Assembly (NCBI GenBank): GCA_018398765.1
Contig: JAHBMJ010003975.1
Span: 1-64,000 of the forward strand
Reading direction: 5' to 3'
From: Chromera velia
Taxonomy: Eukaryota > Sar > Chromeraceae
DNA: 64,000 nt
Under the pieces are notes generated by a model. The model was not told the DNA's origin, ran no database searches, and saw only the letters and a program-made list of their open reading frames with translations. Position 1 is the stretch's first letter. Each line of letters starts with the position of its first letter. Shown in pieces: positions 10,192 through 20,776 of the stretch. Made by a program: the position numbers and the translations under genes.

Positions 10192-11391
10192 ACCGAGTCT
10201 TTTTTTACGGATAGGCGGGGAATCACGGATAGAAGGGGAATCCGAATCGGCACTGTGAGTGCAGAAGAGAGCGAGTGCAAAGAGAGGGCGAAAGACGTGG
10301 TGACAAAAGAATCAATCAAACTAGGATGTGAGAGAATTCTCCGTGCAGATGCACCGCGTTTAGAGGACAGTCACCTGAATTCGAACGCACACGACAGCGT
10401 ACACAGGCAGAGTATCGAAGTGATCATGCAGTAGACATGCACATGCAGTCTGGCAATATGTGGTCGGATCGACAGTCGGAATGATGGATGGGGAAAATGA
10501 GTGCCGGTATACATTGATGTATTCGTTCCTCACTTTCGATCATCTTTAAAGTCCAATGATCATCAAGCTGTACGTCAGAATCTGTCAGATACGAAAGCAA
10601 CTCAGATGATTGAACGTCTTTTCCCATCATGAGTCCCATGCAACCACGGACAAAGGAGCTTAATCGCCGTGCCGACTCTGCCGAGCTATGCCGAGCTATA
10701 TTCTCGGCATGCTCGAGGCAATGCCTGTAAAGCCGCCATTTTGAGCCCCGCGGCTGCGCCGCGGGGCTCTTCAATTTGGTCAGCGGCTGTGCCGCGGACT
10801 CTTTCAAGCCGCTCCCCGCCCGCCCTGCCAATATATACTCATAAAACGAGCAATTTGCGCCGCAGGCGCCAAAATTTTTTGGGAGGCTCTTTGGTATGCA
10901 TGTTTTCACTGTGTTTTGACAAGTCTGTGAACGGTTTGTCGCGGGGCTCCACAGAGTAGCTTGGACAGTCGCTCCGCGGCGCGGCGCGGACACGAGGAAA
11001 CTTTCCTCCGCGGCGCGCCGCGGAGCGCCCCGCGGCAGAGTGCGGTCGCTCCGCGGCCCCGCGGCGTTTACCCACAAACGCCGCGAGCTTTACAGGCATT
11101 GCGAGGCATGCCCCAGCTCGAGATCTTTCGAGAAATTTTCAGAGGGTAAGCGTCGGTCCAAAACTTCAAATTTATATAATAAGGACTCCTTTTGCATGTT
11201 GCTAGCTAATCGGGACAACCTTCGGAAAACAGCCTGTGTGAAGAGTTGATGGTTGAGCTTTGCGCGCTTATGAACGCTTGAAAGTGCCGTGTGTGTTTCG
11301 CTCTTTTGCTAGCTCTCGCTTGCTTCCCGTCTCCGTCTCCATTTCTTGATCGTCAGAGCTAGCGAATCCTCCCGTCTCTCCTGGCATCCAG
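10192..11391. promoter_or_regulatory. Head-to-head intergenic region, GC-rich
   Basis: 1.2 kb between the starts of ankyrin A (-) and the F-box/kelch gene (+). The first 200 bases share patches with the 5' flank of ankyrin B (GAACGCACACGACAG near 10383). The middle holds the GC-rich inverted-repeat element. The last 300 bases are unremarkable apart from three GCTAGC/CTAGCT sites between 11200 and 11370. Open frames across the GC-rich part are composition artefacts. Confidence 0.5.
10706..11112. mobile_element. GC-rich element with terminal inverted repeats
   Basis: The left end GGCATGCTCGAGGCAATG.. (10706-10730) matches the reverse complement of the right end (11090-11112) over about 23 bases, including TTACAGGCATTGC. 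The interior is full of nested CpG palindromes (CCCCGCGGCTGCGCCGCGGGG at about 10747; CGCGGCGCGCCGCGG at about 11010). No coding sequence and no clear target duplication. It may be a MITE-like element or a structured promoter island. Confidence 0.45.
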
Positions 11392-14300
11392 ATGACCGAC
11401 GGGTGGTTCAACGGACTGCTTGAGGATTGCCTCGCCGCAGTTCTCGGCCTGCTCTCTGAAAAGGATCTGTGCGTCCTTCAATCAACTTGCCACACGGCCA
11501 GAGAGCAGGTGCAGGACATGGCTGTCAAGTCGAACTCCCTGTCTCTCCTTTCAGGCCCCCTCCGAGTGAAGAATCTGAAGAGAATCCCGCTACCCAGAGA
11601 ACGACATGACTTGTCTCGCAACGATCCAGACTCCTCCTGGGTGCCGCTGGAAGACATGCCGCAGCCGCGACTTCAGGTGCGTCTCCACGACTGCTTTGCC
11701 GGCTGGCTGCCTGCGTGCGTGCGTGCATACATGTCACACAGAATGTGTGCGTTCTGAATCATATGAAGGCTTCACTCATACTTTTCTCGATGTGTGAAGG
11801 AAAAGCACTCCGGCTGATTCCTGTAGTAGACGGGATTTTTGTACTGAGCTGCTTGAAAAATTGGGGGGGCGGGGGGGAGACTGGCTCTCACTTCTGTGCA
11901 GTTCTCTCTGCAATAAGCACGCAAAGACCGTCTCGTCTCCAGCATGTATGGTTGGAGGGAAGCAAGTGATGAAAAGAGGACGCGGCACCCAGCATGCCTG
12001 CTTTGCTCTGACATATCGATTAGATCAGGTCTCTTTCTCTCTGAACCTTCTGCAGCCGAGAGCATGGGCCCTGTTGTCCTTTGACGAGGGAGTGAGGGGG
12101 GCAGCAGGGAGGGCGATAGGGCATCCACAAATTCCAATTCTGCCACAACCGCCACAACCAGCAGCAGCTTCTTCCTCCTCCTCCTCCTCTTCTTCTTCTT
12201 CTTCTTCTTCTTCTTCTCTAGCAGTAGCAGCAGCAGCGAAAGTGGGGTTCGAAGGTTTTGATGGGTCGCAGAGACAGCAGGAGAGAGGCGGCACTTCTCC
12301 TCTCCCTCCCCGTGCGTTGCTCTCTGGTGGTTTTGGAGAATTTTCGTTTCCTCATGGCAGTGATGTCGCTACTTGCTGTGAGGTGTGGAGTGCGTCCTTT
12401 GAGACTCCCCCTCACTCTGACGCTCCAATCTCCCCCGGCATCTGCGATGAAGGTCTGCCTCCATTCGCGTGCTCCGAGAGGAATGGCACTAACGTGAATG
12501 CCTTCCCTCAGCAACAATCGGCGGCAGCGGCGGCTTCATCAAGCGCTCCCAGCCCTCCTATGAGACAAAATGGGCCCCTCGCCCTCCCCTCTGCAGACGA
12601 AGCTGGGAGGCCCGTGTGGAGGCTCTATGCTCCGATGAGCCACCGCGTGTGGGCAGCGAGGGAGAGTCCGTGTCCGTTTTTCGATCAGTCGGATGCGGTC
12701 TGCGTGCCTCTCCCGTTACACAAGGACACGTTGGGTGGCCAGAGGGTGTGTGTATTTGGCCAACAGAAACCTGATTATTCTCCTTCCAAGAGCAACTTCG
12801 ACTCTGTCTGGTGCCTTTCCGTTCCCCGAAGTGGAGACGTGTGTGTGCCCCCGTTTGAGGAAGACATCAAATTTCCTCGCCAACCGAAGTCAGTCAGTCA
12901 GTGTATGCTCATGCAACTAGATGATCGATTGCTGATTCATACGCTCATACGGTAAAGGCTGATTTTAGTGCATTGCTTCTTCTGGTTTCTTTCACTTGGA
13001 GCAAAAGTCTGCGCGTCCAGTTGAAAGAGAAATCACATGCACCCACGCAGCTGGGAGTGGTCATAGGCTGAGTAAGTCCTCTTTGTTTCTTTCCAAGACT
13101 TCTTTGCAGTCAGTCTGTTTGTACGGCAGTTTGACTGTTGCGCGACTACGATCAACTAGATCCATGCTGTATCAATTCCTGTCGGGTGAGTGCTCTTTGC
13201 CCATCCCCCTTGACAGATCGAATTGAGCATGTGTATGCTTACAATAGAAACAAAGAAAAAAAGCATGTAAGCAATCGAGGAAAGATTGGGAATGGAAGAT
13301 CGTTTCTCTTCCTCAACCACGCTCTCATTTTGAGTTCCGCTCCAAACATTTGTTCCCGTTTGCCTGCTTGCCTGATGCATTGCTGTTGTCCTGAGGTCCA
13401 CTGATCGGAGCGGCCATGCACATATGTGTGTGTGTACACGCACTCCTTCCTCTCCTCTCCTCTTGCAGGTGGGTGAGGGGGAGGGCCCAGGGGACCATTC
13501 CCAGTCCTCGGTGCTTTTTGGCCATGGCGTTCTGTGAGAGACTTCAAATTTTTGAGAATTGCGTTGGGCCTGCAGTCATGTTGATGGGAGGCTTAGCGGT
13601 GTCTGGAAAAACAAAGTCGCAGGTGCGGTGCACGAACGACCTCTTCCTTCTCCAGATGCCTCGAGAAGGGGACAAGAAAGCCTGGGGAGAAGAGAAAACA
13701 GATGGGGGGATAGAGAGTCTGAGTGGTTTTGTGTGGAGTCGGATTCGAGCGAGGGGAGACTGTGGGGGGGGGTTGGAGGAGACGTTCGGTAGCAAGGTAG
13801 AGAAGGGAGGGGAGATTGTCCCATTGGAACGGAGGGGTGCCTCTCTTTCTTCGGTTGGTGGCCGTTTCTTTTTGTTCGGGGGGAAGGGAGGGGAGTTCAA
13901 GAAACAAACGAGCCGTAAGCGCAGCAATGAGGACACAAAAAAAGAAATTGAGGTGACTCTTTTGGGCGACCTCTGGGTCCTCTCCAGAGAGAAAGAAAAA
14001 TACAGAGCATTGGGGGCAGGGGGCGGGAATCAACAAGACACTGTGGGGGAAGATGAGGATGCAGATGGAGAGTTTGAAGGGACCGAGGATTGGAGAGAAG
14101 ATTCACCTCTCCCCAGATCCTCTGCAGACCCTTGTATGTGCACATCTGTTAGCGATGTGAAAGCCTCTTCCTCTTCTTCCTCTTCCTCTCTTTCTCGCAC
14201 AGCAGCAAAAACAAAGGATCGCGAAAGCAGTGCCCGTCTTGTCATTGTGGACCCAAAAGAGGTACGTCAGTCGACTGCCGACGAGAATATTGCATGACAA

Positions 14301-15630
14301 CGTTTTTTTTCGCGATCAAGCTTCCGAAATGTTTTCTGGTTCCTCTCTGGCAATGCGTGTTTTGTCTAAGTGGGCGTTTCTGTCACTGCATGGCTGGAGA
14401 TTTGTGTGAAGTCGAAGAAAAGGAAAGGAAAGCCGACCCCTGCCATGTGCTTCTCCGGTTGCATACCCTCCCCTCCTTCGTGTTGTGTTTGTGTTTGTGC
14501 ACATGCAGCTGCATCACAAGCAGAGAACCCCCCAAGTAAAGAGAAGCGGACCGGAGACGGAGAAGGGGCCCGACCCTCAAGAAGGTTTCTCTTCCTCTTC
14601 CTCTTCTGTGTTGGTGAGCACAGGAGCAGAAAGAGAGACGGGAAGAGGAGAGACAGAAAGAGTCAGCTTTGGCAGCAAGAGGAAGAGGAACAATCTTGGA
14701 GACATACGGACTCTCAGCGCCCTCTCGTCGGACAAGAGTGAGCGCGCCATGTGCTCGTCTTCGTCTTCCCAAAGACCGACCACCAGAAGCGTCTTAAAAG
14801 AAGACCCCTCGAAGAGGCTCTTCTCTTTCCTTCTGAAGTGTGATGAGAAGAAGGAGAGAGAGAGACTGCAAGCACAGGCCGCACTGTCCGTGCCGGGGCC
14901 CTCTACGCCTGGAGGGGGCGCCTCTTCCACCGCCTGTGCTGGGACCCCTCAAGGGCTCGTGGGCCCACACGGTGCCCAAGTGTTGCAACCGTCTCTCTCG
15001 GGTGGTCGCAAGAAAAGGGCAAGGGGGGGAAAGGGGAAGAGAAAAACTGCGGGTGAGTGTGTGAAGTGTCGGCAACGTGCGGTTCAGGGGGGGTGGCAGT
15101 GGAGAAGTGTCAGCAGTGGTGGCAGCTCCGAGAGGGGTGTGTGGCCCTGTGCCCGATATAATCATTCAACTGCTGTTGTGGGGCCTCGTGTGTTCCTTTT
15201 CGGGGGGATTGAAGGTGGGGAAAAAAGTCTTTCAGATCTGTTTTATCTCGACACCACAACGCTTGTTTGGACAGAGGTTGAGGTGGACATCGGGTGTTTC
15301 TCCAGTGCCCTCACAGGCTCTGTCAGTATTTGCAGAGATGGAATTGAGGGGGGAGGGGAGAAAGGTGAAGGCAGAGAGAATGAAGAAAACAACCCGGAGG
15401 GGACGAACACCCTAGAAAAAAAAGGCCCTGCCTCCTCCTCCACTTTGTCACGTTCCCAGTTGATTCCCCCTCGTTGGGACGCGGCGTTATGTTTTGATGG
15501 AAGGGGCGGGCTGTGGGTTTCTGGGGGGACCTCGCAAGAGGACGCCGACGGGGGGGGTGATGAAGAAGAGTCTGAGTGTTTTCAATATTCGGACCTGTTT
15601 CACCTGCAGCTGGGCCCTTTTGGAAGCTAG
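11392..15630 (+). CDS. F-box-like / kelch-repeat protein
   Basis: Four exons: 11392-11676, 12056-12888, 13469-14261, 14509-15630, giving 1010 residues with phases 0,2,0. Residues 1-45 look like an F-box (LLEDCLAAVLGLLSEKDLCVL, then STCHTAREQV). Kelch-type blades follow: PRAWALLSFDEG..LLSGGFG in exon 2; PSPRCFLAMAF..VMLMGGLAV..NDLFLLQM and ASLSSVGGRFFLFGG..LGDLWVL in exon 3; and CARYNHSTAVVGPRVFLFGG..SDLFYLDTTTLVWTEVE plus a last RWDAALCFDG..GLWVSGG in exon 4. Long Ser-, Lys- and Glu-rich insertions (including poly-Ser from a CTT/CTC tract near 12170-12220) separate the blades. F-box/kelch proteins usually act as substrate adaptors of SCF ubiquitin ligases; that role is inferred. The exon 2/3 junction restores K-W-V exactly where a kelch blade should begin, which supports the model. 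Confidence 0.8.
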
Positions 15631-17682
15631 CCAGAGGGTGCCTTGTTTAGCCATGTATTCGATTCCCATCCTACGTCGCCCCACGTCCTGCTGCGTCGGC
15701 CACAAAGTATTAGTGACGCAGTAAGTGTATGTCAAAAACGATGGAGATCAATCTTAAATAAAACTGATTAGGAGTCACTCCAAACTTGGGGCAAAAGCAC
15801 GTGCGAGAGTTTCATACATAAAATCTTATTAGTATGGAACTCATGAACCAAATAGGCTTTGAAGCTGATACTTGCAGCGGTCAAAGCTTTAGTATTAACC
15901 ATTACACTGTTACAATATAAAGCTCTGACTCTATTTATTTGAATTAATTGTTATATATTCTTAAAAATTTGGAGGTTGGGTGTAGTCATAGGGTCCGACT
16001 GTCAACAAAAACCATACAAAACTTTGTTAGATCAGAACTTAAGAACCATATGTGTTTTGAAGCTAGATCTAAAGCTGTAATACAAAACATTATGCTTGTT
16101 GAGTATCAGCTTCTAACTGGGTATTGTTGAGTTTTTATAATGTTTCAAAATTTTGATGGGTATGGTAACTCTAGGTCGTTGCCCCCCCCTAAATCACCCA
16201 ATAAACCTAAATAATCAAAGTATAAGAACATGAATTCTAGAGCTGATTGTGAGTTTAAACATCTTGAAAGACTCTTAGTTGGCTTACTTTTACCCTATGA
16301 CTTCATATATGGTCTCTGAGACCTCCCACATGCTGACTCCTGGGATTTTCATTTAAAAGTCTTACAAATCGGCTAAGTACTGAGTAGATGCGGAACTACG
16401 CGGAACGAATATTTTACAGAAAATCTTTTTTCTATTTTTTTTTTCTCGTTATTACAGTCATATACCAGCAATGGCCGTATGTAAATAGAAATCTTCTTGC
16501 TGACTTTGTTGTTTATGCTCTACAGCTGTAGTAACTTCCTGCTGCCTTGGAGGTAGCGGCAGGACAGACGGAGAGCTAGACCAGAGACGAGACCTAGACG
16601 GAGAGACGGATCTACAAACTCTACTGACTCTAGCTCAGTCTGAAGATCTCAGTCAGCTAAGGAATAGGATATGGATAGATCCTTAGCCATTCGTAGAGTC
16701 CAGAGGATTCATAGTTCAAAGTTAAACTTGACTTGACTAGCTTGCTAAGAAAGGACAGACTCACGACCGAACAAACGGAACAAACGATCTCAGCGAGACG
16801 GCTGAGAGCGGATTAAATCTAATCGGTCCCCACGCGAACGCAAAGACAAGCTTTCCGGGGCCACACAGATAGAACGCGGCGGCGGGCGATGGAAGCAAAG
16901 GCGGCGTGCATGCGAGAAGGACCGAACGGCGGCAGCGGGGCGGCGCCGGGAGGTAGGACACTACACAGCATAGCGTATACCAATTATACTAGCTTCCGCA
17001 TAAATTGCGGCATAATATCTATGTCTAGACCTGCGTAGCATATTTGGATACGTGTATACTTATAAGCTAGTAGTTAGGTATCTAATATTTTTAAGTTTTA
17101 AAGTAGATTTTATTAATAATACAATTCTAAATATATATGCAATATTTTAGTTGCGCCTGTAACTAGGCTCCGCACTGCATAAAAAAAAAAAAAGATCAAA
17201 AAAACTTTTTTTGTATACTTTTTTTTTATATTTATCAATGCAGTCAACAGGCAAACAACTGTTGTTCAAGTGTTGCAGGAGTGTTGCACAAGATGTTGCA
17301 TAAAAACTATGTGTTGTTTGGTTGATAATATCAATGATAAATAAAGAAAGAAAAAAAAGATCCAAAACTTATTTTTTTCTTTTTTTATTTATGGAGTGCA
17401 GAACCTATACGCCTATAAAATAATAAAATTTAATCAATGAAAAATAATGCAAAATGATGTTCTAGATGATGTTTTTGGAATACATACTGTTATAAACGAA
17501 TCGTCGTTATGGTATATAACTTTGAATTAATATGAAAAATATATCTGATACAATGATTTGTCAATAAATGTCATGCATACAGCCATACACCCGGACGTTA
17601 TGTTAGACGCCGGCGTGCCTAGAGACGTCACTCAGACGTGCATGACTTAGACGTCACGTTCTAGGTCACGTTGTCGGATCAG
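15631..17682. other. AT-rich tail-to-tail intergenic region
   Basis: About 2 kb between the F-box/kelch gene and the minus-strand ankyrin gene. AT-rich throughout, with two weakly similar patches (about 15820-15890 and 16000-16080, both with AACC..TTTGAAGCT). GACGGAG-type repeats lie at about 16560-16620, a GC-rich patch at 16850-16950, and several TTAGACG/GACGTCA words at 17600-17670. The dispersed repeat at 17155-17400 is listed separately. No gene seen. Confidence 0.6.
17155..17400 (+). repeat. Dispersed ~250-bp repeat, copy 1
   Basis: Bounded by poly(A)-GATC and poly(A)-GATCC tracts. The core TGCAGTCAACAGGCAAACAA (17236-) followed by CTGTTGTTCAAGTGTTGCA matches the reverse complement of 29689-29761. 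The core is built of CAAC(A/C)NTTG-like words. Non-coding; it could be a MITE or SINE remnant. Confidence 0.5.
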
Positions 17683-18987
17683 CTAGAAGTAATCAGACTC
17701 TTCCTCCGAGTCAGCCGCATTTAACTTCTCTTCCAATTCCTCCACGCTTGTGCACTCAGTGCACTTCCCCGTGTTCACTAGCACGAGGAGCGCCTTTTTC
17801 AATTCTTCTGCCCGTCTCTTACCCGTTGTTGAATGACTTCCCCCCCACATGCGGCAATTCTGCACCCCAATCTCAAAAGCCGTCTCCTCACAATCAGTTT
17901 TCACCTCCACATCCGCACCTGCACTGATGAGGAGGGAAACGATCGAGGACTTGCCATTCGAAATCGCCCACATCAGGTGGGTAAACCCACCACCGCTTCC
18001 TCCGTTGATGTCCGCAACGCTGAGCAGACTACGGACCCTGCCCTCATCCCCCTCTTTGATCGCCTCAAACATCGCCTCATTGGCCTGCTCCTGTTCTTTG
18101 ATCATGCATTCAATCGAGGGCCAATTTGAGACCTCCACGTTCTGGCGGGACTGCGCATCCAAAAAACAAAACACGCGTGCAACCACCTCTTGGAGGATGG
18201 GGCCCTCGGCACTCAGAGACGCACGTAGAGGCAGCTGAAACCAGTGCTCACCAGCTGTAGCTGGCGTCACGGTCTCATTGACCGGGGTGAGAGACGAAAC
18301 GAAAATCTCTACGAGGCGCGACACTTGGGAGGTGAGCTCCCGATGTGCAAACACAAGTAGACGGCCTTTTCCAATCTCTGCAAACGCCACCGAGACATTC
18401 TCCACAGTCTCAGAACCTCCTGCCCCCCCTTCACTGTCACTGTCTTCAGACTCTTGCCGCCTGTCTACATACAAGGCCTGCTCTGCCTGCACCCGATCGA
18501 AGGGAAAATATTTGGACTCTCCGTTGGAAAATTCAGGGGGCGCACCAGACAACCACGAGACGCTGGGGCTCTGTGCATCTCGTTGTGCTTTGATGGACTT
18601 GCGGGCACTCCCATCGCCCCGGCAGTCCCACTGCAGTCCGAAAACCATCCGTGGCACGAACAGCATCGCACTTGGCTCATCAATGTCACAGCATATCAAC
18701 GACCCACCCGACTTGACAAATGTGCAGAGGGCAAAACTCAGCCGTCTATCCCACTGCGCCCGTTTTCGGCGAAAGGGAATTTTCCTGAGGATCACCACGT
18801 CGTACTCCCCCAGAGTCGGGGCAAGGTCTGAGCCAGAAGCCAACGTCACACTCTCCACAGAAAAACCCTGTTTTGTCAGGTTTCTCCAAGGCGCATTTCT
18901 GGAATCACTGGTGCCCTCAGAAGTCGTGTCGTGCACTGATGTTCCTTCTCTCGAACAGAGGACGTCCAGAATACGGACAGCAGCCAT
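17683..18987 (-). CDS. Rossmann-like N-terminal domain plus ankyrin repeats
   Basis: Single-exon gene of 434 residues from the ATG at 18987. Residues 1-235 look like an alpha/beta fold of the glutamine-amidotransferase/ThuA-like kind: a strand at the start (AAVRILDVL), EYDVVILRKIPF, then FVKSGGSLICCDIDEP, and finally VAFAEIGKGRLLVFAHRE. I see no catalytic Cys/His pair, so a binding role is as likely as an enzyme. Residues 300-375 hold about two ankyrin repeats (NEAMFEAIKEGDEGRVRSLL; THLMWAISNGKSSIVSLLISAGADVEV). The C-terminus is acidic. The ankyrin call is firm; the N-terminal fold is an inference from pattern. It is divergent with the endonuclease gene. Confidence 0.75.
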   Translation of the reverse strand: MAAVRILDVLCSREGTSVHDTTSEGTSDSRNAPWRNLTKQGFSVESVTLASGSDLAPTLGEYDVVILRKIPFRRKRAQWDRRLSFALCTFVKSGGSLICCDIDEPSAMLFVPRMVFGLQWDCRGDGSARKSIKAQRDAQSPSVSWLSGAPPEFSNGESKYFPFDRVQAEQALYVDRRQESEDSDSEGGAGGSETVENVSVAFAEIGKGRLLVFAHRELTSQVSRLVEIFVSSLTPVNETVTPATAGEHWFQLPLRASLSAEGPILQEVVARVFCFLDAQSRQNVEVSNWPSIECMIKEQEQANEAMFEAIKEGDEGRVRSLLSVADINGGSGGGFTHLMWAISNGKSSIVSLLISAGADVEVKTDCEETAFEIGVQNCRMWGGSHSTTGKRRAEELKKALLVLVNTGKCTECTSVEELEEKLNAADSEEESDYF

Positions 18988-19810
18988 GCCAAAAGTTTTC
19001 AGACAGCCGTTGGGATACAGTCAAACAACGATGACTCTCAAGGACTGGAGACGGAGACACGGATATGCAACAGGAGACGGATTGCGAATACTAACGGTGG
19101 ATAACTTCCAGAGTTCCATTCGGATTGGGGTGTCTCGAGAGGCAAACAATCCTTTGCCCCCGTACATACATGTGTGCGATTCCGTTTCGATCTATTGTGC
19201 CTTGGCGATTCATATCGATTCACGTCGGACGTGTTTGGACAAGCTTGGACATGTTCGGACAAGTGTTTTTGCGATGTTTTTGCGCTTTGTCACAAATCGC
19301 CAGGCCGCGGCCGCGCGGAGCTAGGGGTCCCGCGACGCAGCCCGCGGCCGGAATTCTGGAGGAGGAAATTTAATTGCGATCGCGGCCGCGGAGACGCGGA
19401 TTGCATGGGACGGATAGACGGATTTTTGCGAATGCATGCATGATCGAATGGAAGTTTTTATTATATGGAGTCTGAATGAGTCTGTCAGCTCGTCGGATGG
19501 AGTCTGATGATTGAGGGTTTTGTTAATAATAATGCCTCTCAGGAATTGGAGTCAGAATCAAGGTCTCAGAATTGTTCCACTGTCAGCTTGATGGAGCTCG
19601 TTATGCAAACCATTCTTGGCCCTCCGATCAGAACCCGCAATGTGTGAAAGGGTTCTTCGGTGACCCCGATTGAAAAAAGCTGCGGAACGCGCTTTCTGTA
19701 TTTTCTGGTGTATTGAAAAATTTTCCTGTGCAGTCTGCAGTGAGTGCCGGTGAGTGCATTTTCATCACGACTGCCCGGAGTTCTCCGCATATTATATAAA
19801 AGCGAGAGAA
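18988..19810. promoter_or_regulatory. Head-to-head intergenic region with GC-rich island
   Basis: Between the ankyrin gene (-) and the endonuclease (+). It contains short GGACAAG/GGACATG direct repeats (about 19230-19262), a CpG-rich palindromic island (about 19302-19395, CCGCGGCCGCG and GCGATCGCGGCCGCGG) and a TGCATGCA palindrome at 19433-19440. Confidence 0.45.
19793..19800 (+). promoter_or_regulatory. Candidate TATA box of the LAGLIDADG gene
   Basis: TATATAAA followed by AGCGAG, eleven bases before the first ATG (19811). At usual TATA-to-start spacing, transcription would begin after that ATG. The true first codon may therefore be the ATG at 19901, just before the first endonuclease motif. 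Confidence 0.35.
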
Positions 19811-20776
19811 ATGGTACAGATTCATGGAGGGGTCGTTCGGCAAGCTTCGTCCCGCTATGTGCGGTCTAACTTCTTCAGCCAGGAGAACTTGACACCATCT
19901 ATGGCGTACTGGCTGGGCTTTCTCATGGCCGACGGATGCGTATCCGAAATCAACCTCAAGAAGAGCTTGAAGCACGTTGTTGGCCTGGAGCTCAAATGTT
20001 CAGACAGAGAGCATGTCGAAAATTTTCGTGCGGTATTGCAGTCAACTTACGCGCTGTCAAACAGTCTGAGAAGTTTGACGGCGAAGAAGGGTGAGGAAAA
20101 GGATTCGGATCATGTCGCGGTGAAACGTCGGTGCTACACTGCAACCACCATTTACAACGACCAGCTTGGCTTAGACCTCAAGGCACATGGTTGTGTGCCC
20201 CGAAAATCGTCCATCTTGAAGTGGCCATCACATTTGCCCTCAGATCTGACAAGCCACTTTGTGCGCGGATACTTTGATGGAGACGGGTGCCTGCAGCTCC
20301 CAAGCCCTTCCGGCACACGCCCCCCACGTGTTGACTTACGAATACTTGGCACCCCCCATTTTCTGGGTGGCTTATTGGCGCACTTGCGGAAACATGTCCT
20401 GTACAATGAGCGTGGACAGGGTGGCATTTACCCTTGTGAGGGGAAAACCCAGTTGGACACCAACTTGAGGGCTCCATCCGTGCAGCGATTGGTTTTCTGC
20501 GGAACTGTTTCCCCTCTTGCTGTATTGAAGTGGATGTACATGGACTCAAAAGCGGAGACACGCCTCCGTCGAAAACACTTGCTTTTTGAAACAGCATGTT
20601 CCGTTGTCCAGGCCCATCCGCAAGAACGAAACCGGATACTCCAGCGATTTCGCGCATCAGACGAGTTCAAGAAAGCGAACACGTGTCAGGATCGTGAGTT
20701 ATACTGTCCACAATTGGTAGGACCCGATGTGAAAAGAGTGCGAATCGCGTGTCTCAGGTCTTGCCATACATTGTGA
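19811..20776 (+). CDS. LAGLIDADG (dodecapeptide) homing endonuclease-like protein
   Basis: Single open frame of 321 residues from the ATG at 19811. Two LAGLIDADG motifs are present: YWLGFLMADGC at residues 33-43 and FVRGYFDGDGC at 150-160, both keeping the acidic residue that coordinates metal at the active site. The spacing of about 117 residues and the two-motif layout match single-chain homing endonucleases, which cut a long DNA site as a pseudo-dimer. The region between and after the motifs (LELKCSDREHVENF; DLRILGTPHFLGGLL; APSVQRLVFCGTVSPLAVLKWMY) follows the family. It is free-standing: no intein splicing motifs and no host exons flank it. An alternative start is Met31 (19901). Related domains also occur in integrated organellar DNA and in some mobile elements. 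Family call firm, activity unknown. Confidence 0.85.
   Translation: MVQIHGGVVRQASSRYVRSNFFSQENLTPSMAYWLGFLMADGCVSEINLKKSLKHVVGLELKCSDREHVENFRAVLQSTYALSNSLRSLTAKKGEEKDSDHVAVKRRCYTATTIYNDQLGLDLKAHGCVPRKSSILKWPSHLPSDLTSHFVRGYFDGDGCLQLPSPSGTRPPRVDLRILGTPHFLGGLLAHLRKHVLYNERGQGGIYPCEGKTQLDTNLRAPSVQRLVFCGTVSPLAVLKWMYMDSKAETRLRRKHLLFETACSVVQAHPQERNRILQRFRASDEFKKANTCQDRELYCPQLVGPDVKRVRIACLRSCHTL

Noticed and set aside
10424-11077. 217-codon minus-strand frame in the ankyrin A / F-box gap
   Set aside because: It runs through the GC-rich palindromic element, has no recognisable domain or splice logic, and its composition follows the palindromes.
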